Assembly (NCBI RefSeq): GCF_000308675.1
Contig: NZ_BAGE01000002.1
Span: forward strand, 28,019 to 92,018
Length of the DNA: 64,000 nt
Reading direction: 5' to 3'
Source of the DNA: Nocardia paucivorans NBRC 100373
GTDB lineage: Bacteria > Actinomycetota > Actinomycetes > Mycobacteriales > Mycobacteriaceae
Shown: one piece after another, positions 30,788-39,958 of the stretch
How positions within the stretch are numbered: position 1 is the stretch's first letter
Layout: every line of letters starts with the position of its first letter
The notes under the pieces: model-generated
What the model was told of the DNA's origin: nothing
Database searches by the model: none
What the model saw: only the letters and a program-made list of their open reading frames with translations
Program-made: the position numbers and the translations under genes

Positions 30788-30952
30788 ATGAGCGATACGA
30801 CCCAGTGGGAATACGCGACCGTGCCGCTGCTGACCCATGCGACCAAGCAGATCCTCGATCAGTGGGGCGCGGACGGTTGGGAACTGGTAACCGTGCTGCC
30901 CGGCCCGACCGGCGAGCAGCATGTCGCCTACCTCAAGCGGCCGAAGCAGTAG
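30788..30952 (+). CDS. Small conserved protein (DUF4177-like)
   Basis: 54 residues MSDTTQWEYATVPLLTHATK followed by ILDQWGADGWELVTVLPGP. The WEYATV...LNxWGxxGWELV pattern is typical of DUF4177. Function unknown. It is followed after 7 nt by the RidA gene and probably cotranscribed with it and the MBL hydrolase. Mycobacteria have the same tiny gene here. Confidence 0.85.
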   Translation: MSDTTQWEYATVPLLTHATKQILDQWGADGWELVTVLPGPTGEQHVAYLKRPKQ

Positions 30953-30959
30953 GCCCGGG

Positions 30960-31445
30960 ATGTCGGATTCGACGGTGAACGGGCCCGGGACCGATTGGCG
31001 GGCCAATCTGGAACGTCTCGGGCTGACTCTGCCCGAGGTCGTGGCGCCGGTCGCGGCCTATGTACCCGCGGTCCGTAGCGGTTCGCATGTCTACACCTCT
31101 GGACAGCTTCCGTTCGTCTCCGGCCGGCTCTCGGCGACCGGCAAGGTCGGCGCCGAGGTCTCCCTGGAGGAAGCGGTGGCCGCGGCGCGCTGGTGCGCCC
31201 TGAACGCCCTGGCCGCCGTACACGATCTGGTCGGCCTCGACGAGGTGGTGCGGATCGTCAAGGTGGTCGGTTTCGTCGCCTCGGCTCCGGGTTTCGTCGA
31301 TCAGCCGTTGGTGATCAACGGTGCCTCGGAGCTATTGGGCGAGGTGTTCGGTCCGGCGGGCGAGCATGCGCGCTCGGCCGTGGGTGTGTTCGAATTGCCC
31401 AAGAACACACCGGTGGAGGTGGAACTCATCGCCGAAGTGCGCTGA
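30960..31445 (+). CDS. RidA/YjgF family protein
   Basis: 161 residues from ATG 30960. The YjgF fold is shown by YVPAVRSGSHVYTSGQLPFVSG near residue 33 and by PKNTPVEVELIAEV at the C-terminus; a longer N-terminal helix (WRANLERLGLTLPEV) is usual for the Rv3678c subfamily. RidA enzymes hydrolyse reactive imines/enamines, but this subfamily lacks the canonical C-terminal Arg-containing RxxVEVE pattern in full, so activity is uncertain. Between DUF4177-like and MBL genes. Confidence 0.9.
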   Translation: MSDSTVNGPGTDWRANLERLGLTLPEVVAPVAAYVPAVRSGSHVYTSGQLPFVSGRLSATGKVGAEVSLEEAVAAARWCALNALAAVHDLVGLDEVVRIVKVVGFVASAPGFVDQPLVINGASELLGEVFGPAGEHARSAVGVFELPKNTPVEVELIAEVR

Positions 31446-31488
31446 AACCGGCTCGCGCCACAGTTTTTCGAAGACCGGGGTATATCCG

Positions 31489-32280
31489 ATGACATCAACC
31501 CATCCCGCGTACGGACGGTTACGCCAGGTCACCGCGACCGCGTCGGTGCTGCTGGCGAACAATCCGGGACAGATGACCCTCGACGGCACAAATACCTGGA
31601 TTCTGCGCGCACCGGGACGTTCGGATTGTGTGGTGGTCGATCCCGGTCCGGATCTCGACGAGCATATCGCGGGCATTGTCGAGGCGACCGGTGGTGATAT
31701 TGCGCTGACCCTGATCACGCACCACCACCACGATCACACCGGCGGCATCGACGCCTTGGTGGAGCGGACCGGGACCCCGGTTCGGGCGGTGAACTCGGCT
31801 CATCTGCGTGGTACGGGGGAGCCGTTGGTCGATGGTGAGGAGATCGAGGCCGCGGGGCTTCGACTCACTGCGCTGCACACCCCCGGCCACACCGCCGACT
31901 CGATGAGTTTCGTGCTGGACGACGCCGTAATCACCGGGGACACCATTCTGGGCCGGGGCACCACGGTCCTGGAGTCTGCGCCCGGCGCCTTGGCCGCCTA
32001 TCTGCGGTCGATGGATCGGCTGGTCGAGGCGGGGTCGGGGCGGGTCCTGTTGCCCGCGCACGGTCCGGACCATCCCGATCTGGAGCCGGTGGCCCGGTAC
32101 TACATCACGCATCGGCGGGAGCGACTCGACCAGGTTCGCGCCGCACTACGGGAACTCGGACCGGACGCCGATGCCATGGCGGTGGTGCGGGTGGTGTATG
32201 CCGATGTGGACGAGAGTCTGTGGCCCGCCGCGTGTAGTTCGGTCGAGGCACAGCTGGAGTATCTGCGTTCCGAGGGGTGA
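31489..32280 (+). CDS. Metallo-beta-lactamase-fold hydrolase
   Basis: 263 residues from ATG 31489. The HxHxDH motif appears as THHHHDHTGGIDAL, later metal ligands as LHTPGHTADSM and VITGDTILGRG, and LPAHGPDHPD near the C-terminus. A C-terminal helical region (AQLEYLR) resembles the LACTB2-like subgroup, which includes nucleases and thioesterases. M. tuberculosis counterpart Rv3677c. Cotranscribed with ridA. Confidence 0.92.
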   Translation: MTSTHPAYGRLRQVTATASVLLANNPGQMTLDGTNTWILRAPGRSDCVVVDPGPDLDEHIAGIVEATGGDIALTLITHHHHDHTGGIDALVERTGTPVRAVNSAHLRGTGEPLVDGEEIEAAGLRLTALHTPGHTADSMSFVLDDAVITGDTILGRGTTVLESAPGALAAYLRSMDRLVEAGSGRVLLPAHGPDHPDLEPVARYYITHRRERLDQVRAALRELGPDADAMAVVRVVYADVDESLWPAACSSVEAQLEYLRSEG

Positions 32281-32321
32281 GTCGAGGGTCCGGCCGGACA
32301 CTCGGGTCCGGCCGGACGGAG

Positions 32322-32996
32322 TCAGCGAGCTCGGCGAGCCAAGCGCTCGGAGTCGGAGATCAACACGCTCTTACCCTCGAGCCGCAGCCAGCCGCGGTGG
32401 GCGAAATCGGCGAGCGCCTTGTTGACGGTTTCCCGAGACGCGCCGACGAGCTGGGCGATCTCCTCCTGGGTCAGGTCGTGGGTGACCCGCAGGGCGCCGG
32501 CCTCCTGGGTACCGAAACGCTGCGCGAGCTGCAGCAGGGCCTTGGCAACCCGGCCGGGGACATCGGTGAAGATGAGGTCGGCGAGATTGTTGTTGGTGCG
32601 TCGCAGACGACGGGCCAGTACGCGCAGCAACTGCTCGGCGATCTCCGGGCGCTGATCGATCCAGGACTTGAGTGCGTCCCGGTCCATGGTCACCGCACGT
32701 ACCTCGGTGACGGTGGTGGCGGTGGAGGTGCGGGGGCCGGGGTCGAAGATGGACAGCTCGCCGAACATATCCGACGGTCCCATGATGGTCAGCAGGTTTT
32801 CCCGACCATCCGGGGAGCGGCGACCCAGTTTCACCTTGCCGGCCGTGATGATGTACAGCCGATCACCCGGTTCACCCTCGTTGAAGATGACGTGACCACG
32901 CGGGAAATCCACGGGCTGCAACTGCTTGGCAAGCGCCGCCACCGCGCTGGGCTCAACGCCTTGGAAAATACCTGCTCGGGCGAGGGCCTCGTCCAC
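32322..32996 (-). CDS. crp: cAMP receptor protein family regulator Crp
   Basis: 224 residues, same length and place as the M. tuberculosis Crp (Rv3676). The GTG at 32996 has AAGGAG 7 nt upstream. cNMP-binding beta-roll with [17 protein letters not shown] and the phosphate-binding cassette [19 protein letters not shown] (the E, R and TS positions that contact cAMP), a long C helix, and an [26 protein letters not shown]. It binds TGTGA-N6-TCACA sites; candidates lie at 28024 and 48493 in this window. Convergent with the MBL gene. Confidence 0.95.
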   Translation of the reverse strand: MDEALARAGIFQGVEPSAVAALAKQLQPVDFPRGHVIFNEGEPGDRLYIITAGKVKLGRRSPDGRENLLTIMGPSDMFGELSIFDPGPRTSTATTVTEVRAVTMDRDALKSWIDQRPEIAEQLLRVLARRLRRTNNNLADLIFTDVPGRVAKALLQLAQRFGTQEAGALRVTHDLTQEEIAQLVGASRETVNKALADFAHRGWLRLEGKSVLISDSERLARRAR

Positions 32997-33060
32997 GAAT
33001 GTGCTCCTTAGGGAAATGGCTGTAAGTCCTGGACCGAAGCGGGTCGGCCGACAGTGCAGT

Positions 33061-33084
33061 CTACGCGGTTCCCTGACCGCGTAG
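33061..33084. promoter_or_regulatory. Hairpin upstream of crp
   Basis: Perfect 9-bp inverted repeat CTACGCGGT/ACCGCGTAG with a 6-nt loop, 65 nt upstream of the crp start. It may be an operator or a 5' UTR hairpin. Confidence 0.45.
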
Positions 33085-33247
33085 TGACAGACACCACGTC
33101 AAGGCAGAAGGTCGGCCGTGTGATCGAGGCCTGCCCGGGTCCGGACCGAAGGGAGCGACGTCGCATCAGCGGCGGCGCGGAGGGGGTGAGTCGAGGCGCG
33201 AAGGGTCCCCGACCTGCGCCGCCTCCGGGCGGCGCGATTCGATACCG

Positions 33248-33502
33248 TCAACTGGCGCGCGCGATATCCAGATCCTGTTCACCTTCCCGGGTGCGGGTCC
33301 GTCGTCTGCGCACCCGGGCCGCCGCGGGCGGCAGACCGAGTTTGGTCAGCTCGTCCACCTCGGCGTTACTTGCCTTGTCCAGGTACAGCTGGACTTCCTC
33401 GTCGGGTTCGAGGAGTTTGCGCAGCCGACTCTCGAACCGCTCCATGATGAGCGCGAACAGCATCAACACCACTGGGAAGAGCACCACAGCGAGAGCTTGC
33501 AT
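33248..33502 (-). CDS. Small single-span membrane protein
   Basis: 84 residues. The N-terminus [20 protein letters not shown] is one membrane span, followed by an amphipathic acidic helix ([20 protein letters not shown]) and a basic tail ([12 protein letters not shown]). It sits between crp and nth, the place of the putative membrane protein Rv3675 in M. tuberculosis. Function unknown. It is divergent from nth. Confidence 0.75.
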   Translation of the reverse strand: MQALAVVLFPVVLMLFALIMERFESRLRKLLEPDEEVQLYLDKASNAEVDELTKLGLPPAAARVRRRRTRTREGEQDLDIARAS

Positions 33503-33593
33503 GCCGAGCAGTAAACACTGTCGAGGTCTCAGATGGAATACGGGAGTAGAACTGGGAAGGCAACGTTGTAGGACCGTTCCGTATGGTGGATGG

Positions 33594-34427
33594 GTGCGTG
33601 TCCACCCTTCTGAAACCGCCGGGAACGAGCTCGCCGACCCCGCCGCGGTGGCTTCGGCGCGCCCGGCGACGGGTGGCGCCCCGAAACGTGGAATCCGGTC
33701 CCGACGAGCGGAAACACGGTTGGGATTGGTGCGCCGTGCCCGGCGTATGAACCGGAAATTGGCGGTCGCATTTCCCAACGCGCACTGTGAGCTGAATTTC
33801 ACTAATCCGCTCGAACTCGCAGTGGCGACGATTCTGTCGGCCCAGTGCACGGATGTTCGAGTGAATATGACCACTCCGGCGTTGTTCGCCGCCTATCCGG
33901 ACGCTCGGGCCTACGCCCAGGCAAACCGGGCCGAACTGGAGGAATACATCCGTCCGACCGGATTTTTCCGGAACAAGGCGAATGCGTTGATCGGTCTCGG
34001 ACAAACCCTGGTCGAGAAGTACGATGGTGAATTACCTCACACCATGGAGGAACTCGTCGGTTTACCGGGCATCGGACGCAAAACCGCCAATGTCATTCTC
34101 GGTAACGCATTCGGAGTACCGGGTATCACCGTCGATACCCATTTCGGTCGTCTGGTGCGGCGCTGGGGCTGGACGAGCGAGGAAGACCCGGTGAAGGTCG
34201 AGCACGCGGTCGGGGCACTCATCGAACGCAAAGAGTGGACGATGCTGTCCCATCGGGTGATTTTCCACGGCCGCCGGGTGTGTCATTCGCGTAAACCCGC
34301 CTGCGGGGCCTGTGTGCTGGCCAAGGATTGCCCTTCGTACGGAATCGGGCCGGTGGAGTTCGAAACCGCCGCCGCGTTGGTGAAGGGACCGGAAGCGGAG
34401 CATCTGCTCGAGCTGGTGAGCCGGTGA
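33594..34427 (+). CDS. nth: Endonuclease III
   Basis: 277 residues if GTG 33594 is used; the conserved part begins at [15 protein letters not shown]. Helix-hairpin-helix [18 protein letters not shown] with catalytic Lys, [14 protein letters not shown] with catalytic Asp, and the iron-sulfur cluster loop C-x6-C-x2-C-x5-C ([17 protein letters not shown]). It removes oxidised pyrimidines and cleaves the abasic strand. Stop and next start overlap (GTGA), so it leads a four-gene run: nth, TlpA-like, NUDIX, marP. The extra N-terminal residues are of uncertain reality. Confidence 0.94.
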   Translation: MRVHPSETAGNELADPAAVASARPATGGAPKRGIRSRRAETRLGLVRRARRMNRKLAVAFPNAHCELNFTNPLELAVATILSAQCTDVRVNMTTPALFAAYPDARAYAQANRAELEEYIRPTGFFRNKANALIGLGQTLVEKYDGELPHTMEELVGLPGIGRKTANVILGNAFGVPGITVDTHFGRLVRRWGWTSEEDPVKVEHAVGALIERKEWTMLSHRVIFHGRRVCHSRKPACGACVLAKDCPSYGIGPVEFETAAALVKGPEAEHLLELVSR

Positions 34428-35086
34428 GCCGGGTACCGGTGCTGTGGCGGTGGCTTCTGACGGGGGTGATCGTGGTGGTGGCCGCCGCCGTGGCGCTGTG
34501 GCCGCGAAACGAATCCGAGACCGGCGGACCCGCCACCGTGCGACAGAATGCGGAACGGATCGACGCCGGGCTACGGGCGGCGTCGGGGGTGGCGCAGTGC
34601 CCCCGAACCACGAATTCGGCAGGGGACGTCGGCCCGTGGTCCGGGCTGTCGTTGCGCTGTCTGGCCGATGGAATGCCGGTGAACGCCGCCGCGGCGGTGG
34701 CGGGGCGGCCCACGGTGTTGAACCTGTGGGCGTACTGGTGTGAACCATGCCGCGCCGAACTTCCGTTGCTACAGGAGTACGCGAACCGCGCGGGGGCGGC
34801 GGTTGCCGTGCTGACCGTGCACAGCGATCCCGATGAGGCGAAGGCACTGAGGTTGTTGGCCGCGCTGAACGACGAGCTGCGCGGGCGGGGAGGTCCGGAA
34901 TTGCGTTTACCCGGCTTACAGGATTCCGAGGCAACCGTGCGGACGGTGGCGGGCGCGCCCACCGCCCTGCCGATCACCGTGCTGGTGCGGCCGGACGGTT
35001 CCATCGCCGACTATGTCGCGCGCCCGTTCCGAGATGTCGAGGACATCGCCGATACTGTCGCGGCTGCTCTGGGAGTCCGAGCATGA
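34424..35086 (+). CDS. TlpA-like membrane-anchored thioredoxin
   Basis: 220 residues from GTG 34424, overlapping the nth stop. An N-terminal membrane anchor ([19 protein letters not shown]) is followed by an extracytoplasmic thioredoxin fold with active-site WCEPC in [19 protein letters not shown] and a cis-Pro segment ([11 protein letters not shown]). It likely reduces or transfers thiols in periplasm-like space, perhaps to cytochrome maturation or to the neighbouring MarP, whose protease domain depends on a disulfide. Rv3673c counterpart. Confidence 0.9.
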   Translation: MSRVPVLWRWLLTGVIVVVAAAVALWPRNESETGGPATVRQNAERIDAGLRAASGVAQCPRTTNSAGDVGPWSGLSLRCLADGMPVNAAAAVAGRPTVLNLWAYWCEPCRAELPLLQEYANRAGAAVAVLTVHSDPDEAKALRLLAALNDELRGRGGPELRLPGLQDSEATVRTVAGAPTALPITVLVRPDGSIADYVARPFRDVEDIADTVAAALGVRA

Positions 35087-35793
35087 CCGAGGATCGGATG
35101 CCGCCCTGGCTGCGCCGGGCGGCGGAACCGGGGCATCTCGATTTCTCCGACAGCCTGGGGCGCACTCGTGCCCTGCGCCGTGCGATGGCGGTGGCCGGCG
35201 AACCGCGACAGGCGGCGGTGCTGGTGCTTTTCGGTGGTAGTGCGGAGGCGGATCCATCCGCACCGGGTGGACTTCCGGCGGATGCCGAGGTATTGCTGAC
35301 CCAACGCGCGTCCACCATGCGTCAGCATCGTGGACAGGTGGCCTTTCCCGGCGGTGCGGTCGATCCCGGCGATACCGGTCCGATCGATACCGCGCTGCGT
35401 GAGGCCTACGAGGAAACGGGGTTGGATCGCGCCGGTGTGCAGCCGGTCGCGGTATTGCCGAAACTGTTCGTTCCGCCGTCACGGTTCGATGTGACACCCG
35501 TGGTGGCGTACTGGCGAACGCCGAGTGAGGTGCGAGTAGTGGACCGGAGCGAGACCGAACGAGTGGTTCGGGTGCCGATGACGGAGTTGTTGGACCCGGC
35601 GAATCGGTTCCTGGTGCGCAGCACCCTCGGCTACCAGAGCCCCGCCTTCCAGGTGGACGGCATGCTGGTCTGGGGTTTCACCGGTGGAGTGTTGGCCGGA
35701 CTCGTCACATCGATGGGATGGGAACGGGAATGGGACCGTTCCGATGTGCGCGATCTGGACGCGGCACTGGCGGCCGTGGGGATGTCGCTGTGA
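35083..35793 (+). CDS. NUDIX hydrolase (CoA pyrophosphatase NudL-like)
   Basis: 236 residues, ATGA overlap with the upstream gene. Nudix box FPGGAVDPGDTGPIDTALRE followed by AYEETGLD, in which the usual first Glu is Asp and the spacing follows the NudL subgroup; QRASTMRQHRGQVAFPGGAVD is the preceding NuAc motif of CoA pyrophosphatases. It probably cleaves CoA or a related nucleotide diphosphate. Fourth-position neighbour is marP, again overlapping by 4 nt, so all are coupled. Confidence 0.9.
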   Translation: MTEDRMPPWLRRAAEPGHLDFSDSLGRTRALRRAMAVAGEPRQAAVLVLFGGSAEADPSAPGGLPADAEVLLTQRASTMRQHRGQVAFPGGAVDPGDTGPIDTALREAYEETGLDRAGVQPVAVLPKLFVPPSRFDVTPVVAYWRTPSEVRVVDRSETERVVRVPMTELLDPANRFLVRSTLGYQSPAFQVDGMLVWGFTGGVLAGLVTSMGWEREWDRSDVRDLDAALAAVGMSL

Positions 35794-36983
35794 GCGCGTC
35801 GGGATGGCTCGATATCGCGGTCGTGATACTCGCCTTGCTGGCCGCCTCGTCCGGGTGGCGGCAGGGTGCGGTGGCGTCCGCCCTGGCCTTTCTCGGAGTG
35901 GTGTTGGGCGCGGTGGCCGGCATTCTGATCGCACCGCACATCCTGATCCATATCGAAGAGGGACGCAGCCGGGTGCTGGCGGGTGTGCTGCTGATCGTCC
36001 TGTTGGTCATTGTCGGTGAGGTTGCCGGCATGGTGCTCGGCCGTGCCGCGCGCAGCGGTATGCGGCATCCGTTCGCACGCGGTGCGGACAGTGCCGTGGG
36101 CGCGGTGCTACAGGCGGGCGCGGTGCTGGTGACGGCCTGGCTGCTGGCCCTGCCGCTGGCCACGTCCTCGCAACCGGCGATCGCCACGACCATCAATGGT
36201 TCCCGGGTGCTCGCCGATGTCAACCGGGTGGCACCGGACTGGCTGCGCCAACTGCCCAACGAGTTCTCCCGCCTGCTCAACACCTCCGGGTTGCCCGATG
36301 TGATCGGACCGTTCGGGCGGGCTCCGATCGCCGCCGTGGAACCGCCGGACCCGAATGTGCTGGCCAGTCCGGTCGCGGCCTCGTTGCAGCAGAGTGTGCT
36401 GCGGATTCGCGGGTCGGCGCCGAGTTGCCAGCGGGCGCTGGAAGGTTCCGGTTTCGTGATCGCGCCGGAACGGGTGCTGACGAACGCGCATGTGGTCGCG
36501 GGCACCACCCATGTCGCGGTGGATACCTCCGTCGGACCGCTGGAGGCCACCGTTGTCGACTTCGATCCCTCCATGGACGTGGCGGTACTGGCCGTGCCGG
36601 GACTCACCGCGCCCGTGATCCCGCGCGCGTCCGAGCCGGCCCGTTCCGGTGAGAGTGCCATCGTGCTCGGCTACCCCGGTGGCGGGCGGTACACGGCCAG
36701 CGCGGCCCGGGTACGGGAGGTACTCGACCTCACCGGTCCCACCATCTACCGGGACGGCACGGTCGAACGTGAGGTCTACACCGTCCGCGGCCAGGTGCGG
36801 GCGGGTAACTCGGGCGGCCCGTTGGTCGACGCTCAGGGGCAGGTGCTGGGTGTGGTGTTCGGCGCCGCCGTCACCGATGACGACACCGGATATGTGCTCA
36901 CCCTGAACGAGATCCGCCGGCGCATCGACAGTGCGGCGGCGGCCGTCACACCGGTGGCCACCGGCCCCTGTGTGCTGAGTTGA
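35790..36983 (+). CDS. marP: Membrane serine protease MarP
   Basis: 397 residues from GTG 35790. Four N-terminal membrane helices (CvpA-like) cover about residues 5-130. The trypsin-like domain has LTNAHVVAGT (His), PSMDVAVLAVPG (Asp) and GQVRAGNSGGPLVD (Ser). Cys in PSCQRALEG and in the C-terminal GPCVLS are placed to form the disulfide that stabilises MarP. In M. tuberculosis (Rv3671c, also 397 residues) it protects cytosolic pH in acid and activates cell-wall hydrolase RipA. Coupled to the NUDIX gene. Confidence 0.95.
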   Translation: MSASGWLDIAVVILALLAASSGWRQGAVASALAFLGVVLGAVAGILIAPHILIHIEEGRSRVLAGVLLIVLLVIVGEVAGMVLGRAARSGMRHPFARGADSAVGAVLQAGAVLVTAWLLALPLATSSQPAIATTINGSRVLADVNRVAPDWLRQLPNEFSRLLNTSGLPDVIGPFGRAPIAAVEPPDPNVLASPVAASLQQSVLRIRGSAPSCQRALEGSGFVIAPERVLTNAHVVAGTTHVAVDTSVGPLEATVVDFDPSMDVAVLAVPGLTAPVIPRASEPARSGESAIVLGYPGGGRYTASAARVREVLDLTGPTIYRDGTVEREVYTVRGQVRAGNSGGPLVDAQGQVLGVVFGAAVTDDDTGYVLTLNEIRRRIDSAAAAVTPVATGPCVLS

Positions 36984-37003
36984 ACCCGGTGCGCCGATGC
37001 GGT

Positions 37004-37942
37004 TCAGGAGGCCGGCAGTTCGGCCAGTTCGGCGGTGACCTTCTCCGGTTTCTCCTGGTGCGCGAAATGCCCGGCCCCGGCGATGGTGACCGTTCGGCCG
37101 TTCGGGCGCAGCGATGCGTCCCGGGCGACGGTATCGGCCAGGACATACCGGTCCAGCGCGCCGCGCAACGACAGCACCGGGATATCGAGGGGTCGGCGCA
37201 TGGCCGTCATGAATCGGTGTCCGTCCGGACGCCACTGGCTGCGGAAGGCCCAGCGTTGGTATTCCAGGGCGCAATGCGCCGCCCCGGAGATCTGGATGGC
37301 CGAACGCATCCGGTGTGCGGTATCGGCGAATTCCGCCGTGCTCGACCAGGTGTGAGAGCAGCGTTGGCGGAGTAGTCGCTCGACCTCCGCGCCGTCGTGG
37401 CGGACGAGCCGATGCTCCGGATAGCGGGGGAGTTGGTAGCGCAGGAAATCGGGGAGCCAGGCCCGACGCTGGGCACTGTCGCGCAGCACCGCGTACTTCA
37501 GTGCCGCCGGATGCGGGGAGCCGATGAGTGCGATGGACCGCACCAGTCGTGGATGCAGCACGGCCGTCGCCCAGCACACCAGGCCGCCGTCGGCGTGGCC
37601 GACGAGGGTGGCATCGGCGTGGCCGAGGGCACGGATCAGCCCCGCGATATCACCGGCCAGGGTCCAGCCGTCATAGCCACGGGGTGGTTTGTCGCTGTCG
37701 CCGTACCCGCGGAGATCGACCGCGACCACCCGGTATCCGAGTTCGGCCAGGGCCGGCAACTGATGCCGCCACGTCCACCAGAAGTCGGCGAAGCCGTGCA
37801 ACAGCACGACCAGCGGCGCGTCCACCCGGTCGGGGTCGGCGATCGCCACATGTAGTCGGATGCCATTGGCGTGCACATCACGGTGTGTCCACGGGCCGTC
37901 GTATCGGACGCTGGACGGATCCGGTGGGAAGTTCGACGCCAC
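37004..37942 (-). CDS. ephE: Epoxide hydrolase-like alpha/beta hydrolase (EphE)
   Basis: 312 residues. Oxyanion HGF motif in VVLLHGFADFWWTWRHQLPA, nucleophile Asp in TLVGHADGGLVCW (Asp rather than Ser, which points to epoxide hydrolases or dehalogenases), and catalytic His in GAGHFAHQEKPEKV. The lid supplies aromatic residues. Rv3670 EphE is the positional counterpart. It converges on marP and is probably cotranscribed with nothing downstream. Substrate unknown. Confidence 0.9.
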   Translation of the reverse strand: MASNFPPDPSSVRYDGPWTHRDVHANGIRLHVAIADPDRVDAPLVVLLHGFADFWWTWRHQLPALAELGYRVVAVDLRGYGDSDKPPRGYDGWTLAGDIAGLIRALGHADATLVGHADGGLVCWATAVLHPRLVRSIALIGSPHPAALKYAVLRDSAQRRAWLPDFLRYQLPRYPEHRLVRHDGAEVERLLRQRCSHTWSSTAEFADTAHRMRSAIQISGAAHCALEYQRWAFRSQWRPDGHRFMTAMRRPLDIPVLSLRGALDRYVLADTVARDASLRPNGRTVTIAGAGHFAHQEKPEKVTAELAELPAS

Positions 37943-37991
37943 GGCGTCCGAGCGTAGTAAACGCCCGGCCCTCCACCGTGCCTGCCCCGCC

Positions 37992-38507
37992 TCAGCGGGT
38001 GAGTTTGTCCAGCTGTGCCGCGGCCGTCTCGTCCCGCCGTTCGTGTCCGCCGAGACCGCCGGGCAGCACCGTGCGCGTCTGCTTGAGCGAATCGATGGTC
38101 CGCTCCGGGGCGCGCAGTTTCTTCACCTTGCGGTAGCCGAGGAATGCCAGTGTCCCGGTGGCCAGAAGCATCAGCGCGAAGACGATCCAGAACGCGGCCC
38201 AACGATACAGCCAGATGTCGAGGGTTTCGGCGACCGCGAAGAAGAAGAAGAAACTGCTGAACAGCAGAACGGTCAGCGCGGCGATGAAGTAGACGCTGCC
38301 CTGGAGCCCTTTCTTGATCTCGCCGGTGACTTCGGCCTTGGCCAGTTCGACTTCGGCGCGCACCAGTGTGGAGACCTGTTCGGCGGCGTCGCGCACCAGG
38401 CTGCCGAAGCTGGCCGAGGCATGCGGGTCGATATCGGACAGCGGAATCGAGGTGACCGAATGGCCGCCTCGCGCATCGGTTCCGTTACCGCCCTGTGTGA
38501 CACTCAC
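37992..38507 (-). CDS. Holin-like membrane protein from internal start (alternative product)
   Basis: Inside the fused frame, GTG 38507 follows a good Shine-Dalgarno (GGGAGAGG, 8 nt) and would give a separate 171-residue protein equivalent to Rv3669: VSVTQGGNG, a basic-acidic helix, then two membrane helices (FIAALTVLLFSSFFFFFAVA and WIVFALMLLATGTLAFLGY) and a basic tail. This makes dual expression possible. Confidence 0.55.
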   Translation of the reverse strand: MSVTQGGNGTDARGGHSVTSIPLSDIDPHASASFGSLVRDAAEQVSTLVRAEVELAKAEVTGEIKKGLQGSVYFIAALTVLLFSSFFFFFAVAETLDIWLYRWAAFWIVFALMLLATGTLAFLGYRKVKKLRAPERTIDSLKQTRTVLPGGLGGHERRDETAAAQLDKLTR

Positions 38508-39758
38508 GTGGTCGACCTCTCCCTGTTCCGGCCCTGCTCGGCCTTGCTTTTCTGGTTCTAGCGCATCCGCATCCCGCCGTGCTCGGTGGACACGCCCGCG
38601 CCGCAACAGTAGCGCCGAACCGGCCAGTGACGCGGCCATGGACGTCACCAGCACTGCCGCCTTGGCCAATTCGGCTGCATCGGCATTATCGTGCAGCGCG
38701 AGTTCCGCCACGAGCAGGCTAACGGTGAAGCCGATCGCGCCGAGCACCGACAGTGCGAACATATCGCGGTACCCCAGGAATGCGGGACGTTCGGCGATCC
38801 CGGTCCGAACGGCCACCCAACTGCTCCCGAAGATACCGGTGATCTTGCCGATGAGCAGACCGAGCACGATCGCCAGGGAAAGGCGGTCGGTGAACAGTCG
38901 ACCGAGGACGTCGCCGTTCATGGGGACACCCGAGGCGAACAGCGCGAACAGTGGAACGCACAACCCCGCCGAGAGCGGCTGAAAGGCGTGCTCCCACCTG
39001 GCGGCGGGCGATTCCTCCTCATCCGGATCCGGGTGCACCCTGGTCAGTAGACCGACCGCCACACCGGCCAGCGTGGGATGGATCCCGGCCTCGTGCAAGG
39101 CGTACCACGTCACCAACGCCAAGGGCAGATAGATCAGCGGGGAACGCAGCCGCTTCTGCTGGGCCGCCCACCACGCGACACAGCAGGCAATCGCCGTGAA
39201 CAGCCACAACAGCGCGAGACCGGTGGTGAACAGCACCGCGATCAGAATGATCGCCAGCAGGTCGTCGACCACCGCGAGGCTGAGCAGGAACACTCGGGCG
39301 CCGGCCGGGATCCGGGAACCGGTCATGGCCAATACCGCCAGGGCGAAGGCGATATCGGTGGCCACCGGGATGGCCCAGCCGCGGTCCATGCCGTCGATGC
39401 CGAATCCGACGCAGTATGCGATGACCGCCGGAGCCACCACTCCACCGACCGCCGCAATGATCGGCAGTAGGGCGCGTTTGCGGTCGGCGAGTTCGCCGAC
39501 GACGAGTTCGCGTTTGAGTTCCAGCCCGACCACGAAGAAGAAGATTGCGAGCAGCCCGTCCTGCACCCATTCGGCGAGAGTGAGTTCCAGGTGTAGTGGT
39601 GGGACGGCGAGTACGGTCCCGGTCATCGTTGTGTAACTCGACGCCCAGGGCGAGTTGGCCCACAGCAGAGCTATCGCGGCGGCGATCAGGAGGAGTGAAC
39701 CACCGACCGTCTCGGTGCGTAGATACCGGGCGAGTTCCGAGCGGGCGGTCTTCGGCAC
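37992..39758 (-). CDS. nhaA: Na+/H+ antiporter NhaA fused in frame to a holin-like (DUF1469) protein
   Basis: 588 residues from GTG 39758 (GAAAGG 6 nt upstream). Residues 1 to about 400 are NhaA: ARYLRTETVGGSLLLIAAAIALLW, GLELKRELV, the Asp pair FLLSLAVVDDLLAIILIAV, and IGFTVSLLVAELAL. A 50-residue polar linker leads without a stop to the phage-holin superfamily domain (LVRDAAEQVSTLVRAEVELAKAEV, two membrane spans). In M. tuberculosis the holin-like Rv3669 is a separate gene. NhaA exports Na+ at alkaline pH. Either a true fusion or two genes with a lost nhaA stop. Confidence 0.8.
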   Translation of the reverse strand: MPKTARSELARYLRTETVGGSLLLIAAAIALLWANSPWASSYTTMTGTVLAVPPLHLELTLAEWVQDGLLAIFFFVVGLELKRELVVGELADRKRALLPIIAAVGGVVAPAVIAYCVGFGIDGMDRGWAIPVATDIAFALAVLAMTGSRIPAGARVFLLSLAVVDDLLAIILIAVLFTTGLALLWLFTAIACCVAWWAAQQKRLRSPLIYLPLALVTWYALHEAGIHPTLAGVAVGLLTRVHPDPDEEESPAARWEHAFQPLSAGLCVPLFALFASGVPMNGDVLGRLFTDRLSLAIVLGLLIGKITGIFGSSWVAVRTGIAERPAFLGYRDMFALSVLGAIGFTVSLLVAELALHDNADAAELAKAAVLVTSMAASLAGSALLLRRGRVHRARRDADALEPEKQGRAGPEQGEVDHVSVTQGGNGTDARGGHSVTSIPLSDIDPHASASFGSLVRDAAEQVSTLVRAEVELAKAEVTGEIKKGLQGSVYFIAALTVLLFSSFFFFFAVAETLDIWLYRWAAFWIVFALMLLATGTLAFLGYRKVKKLRAPERTIDSLKQTRTVLPGGLGGHERRDETAAAQLDKLTR

Positions 39759-39913
39759 GAGCAACCTTTCGGCGGGTCGGAGTGCTATCACCGCGGCCGC
39801 TCGGCGAACCGATGGTCCCCGGGTACACGACCACGCGCCGACCAGGCTTCCCGGCACACCGTAAGCCAGTCTAACGGTCCGTCCGCAATGGAAACCGATT
39901 GGTATGTAAATCC

Positions 39914-39946
39914 TCGGGTCGGGCCACACGCGGTGACCCGACCCGA
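39914..39946 (-). terminator. Terminator of acs
   Basis: Perfect 10-bp stem TCGGGTCGGG (39914-39923) and CCCGACCCGA (39937-39946), 13-nt loop, beginning 12 nt past the acs stop. Confidence 0.75.
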
Positions 39947-39958
39947 AGACGGAGCTAC

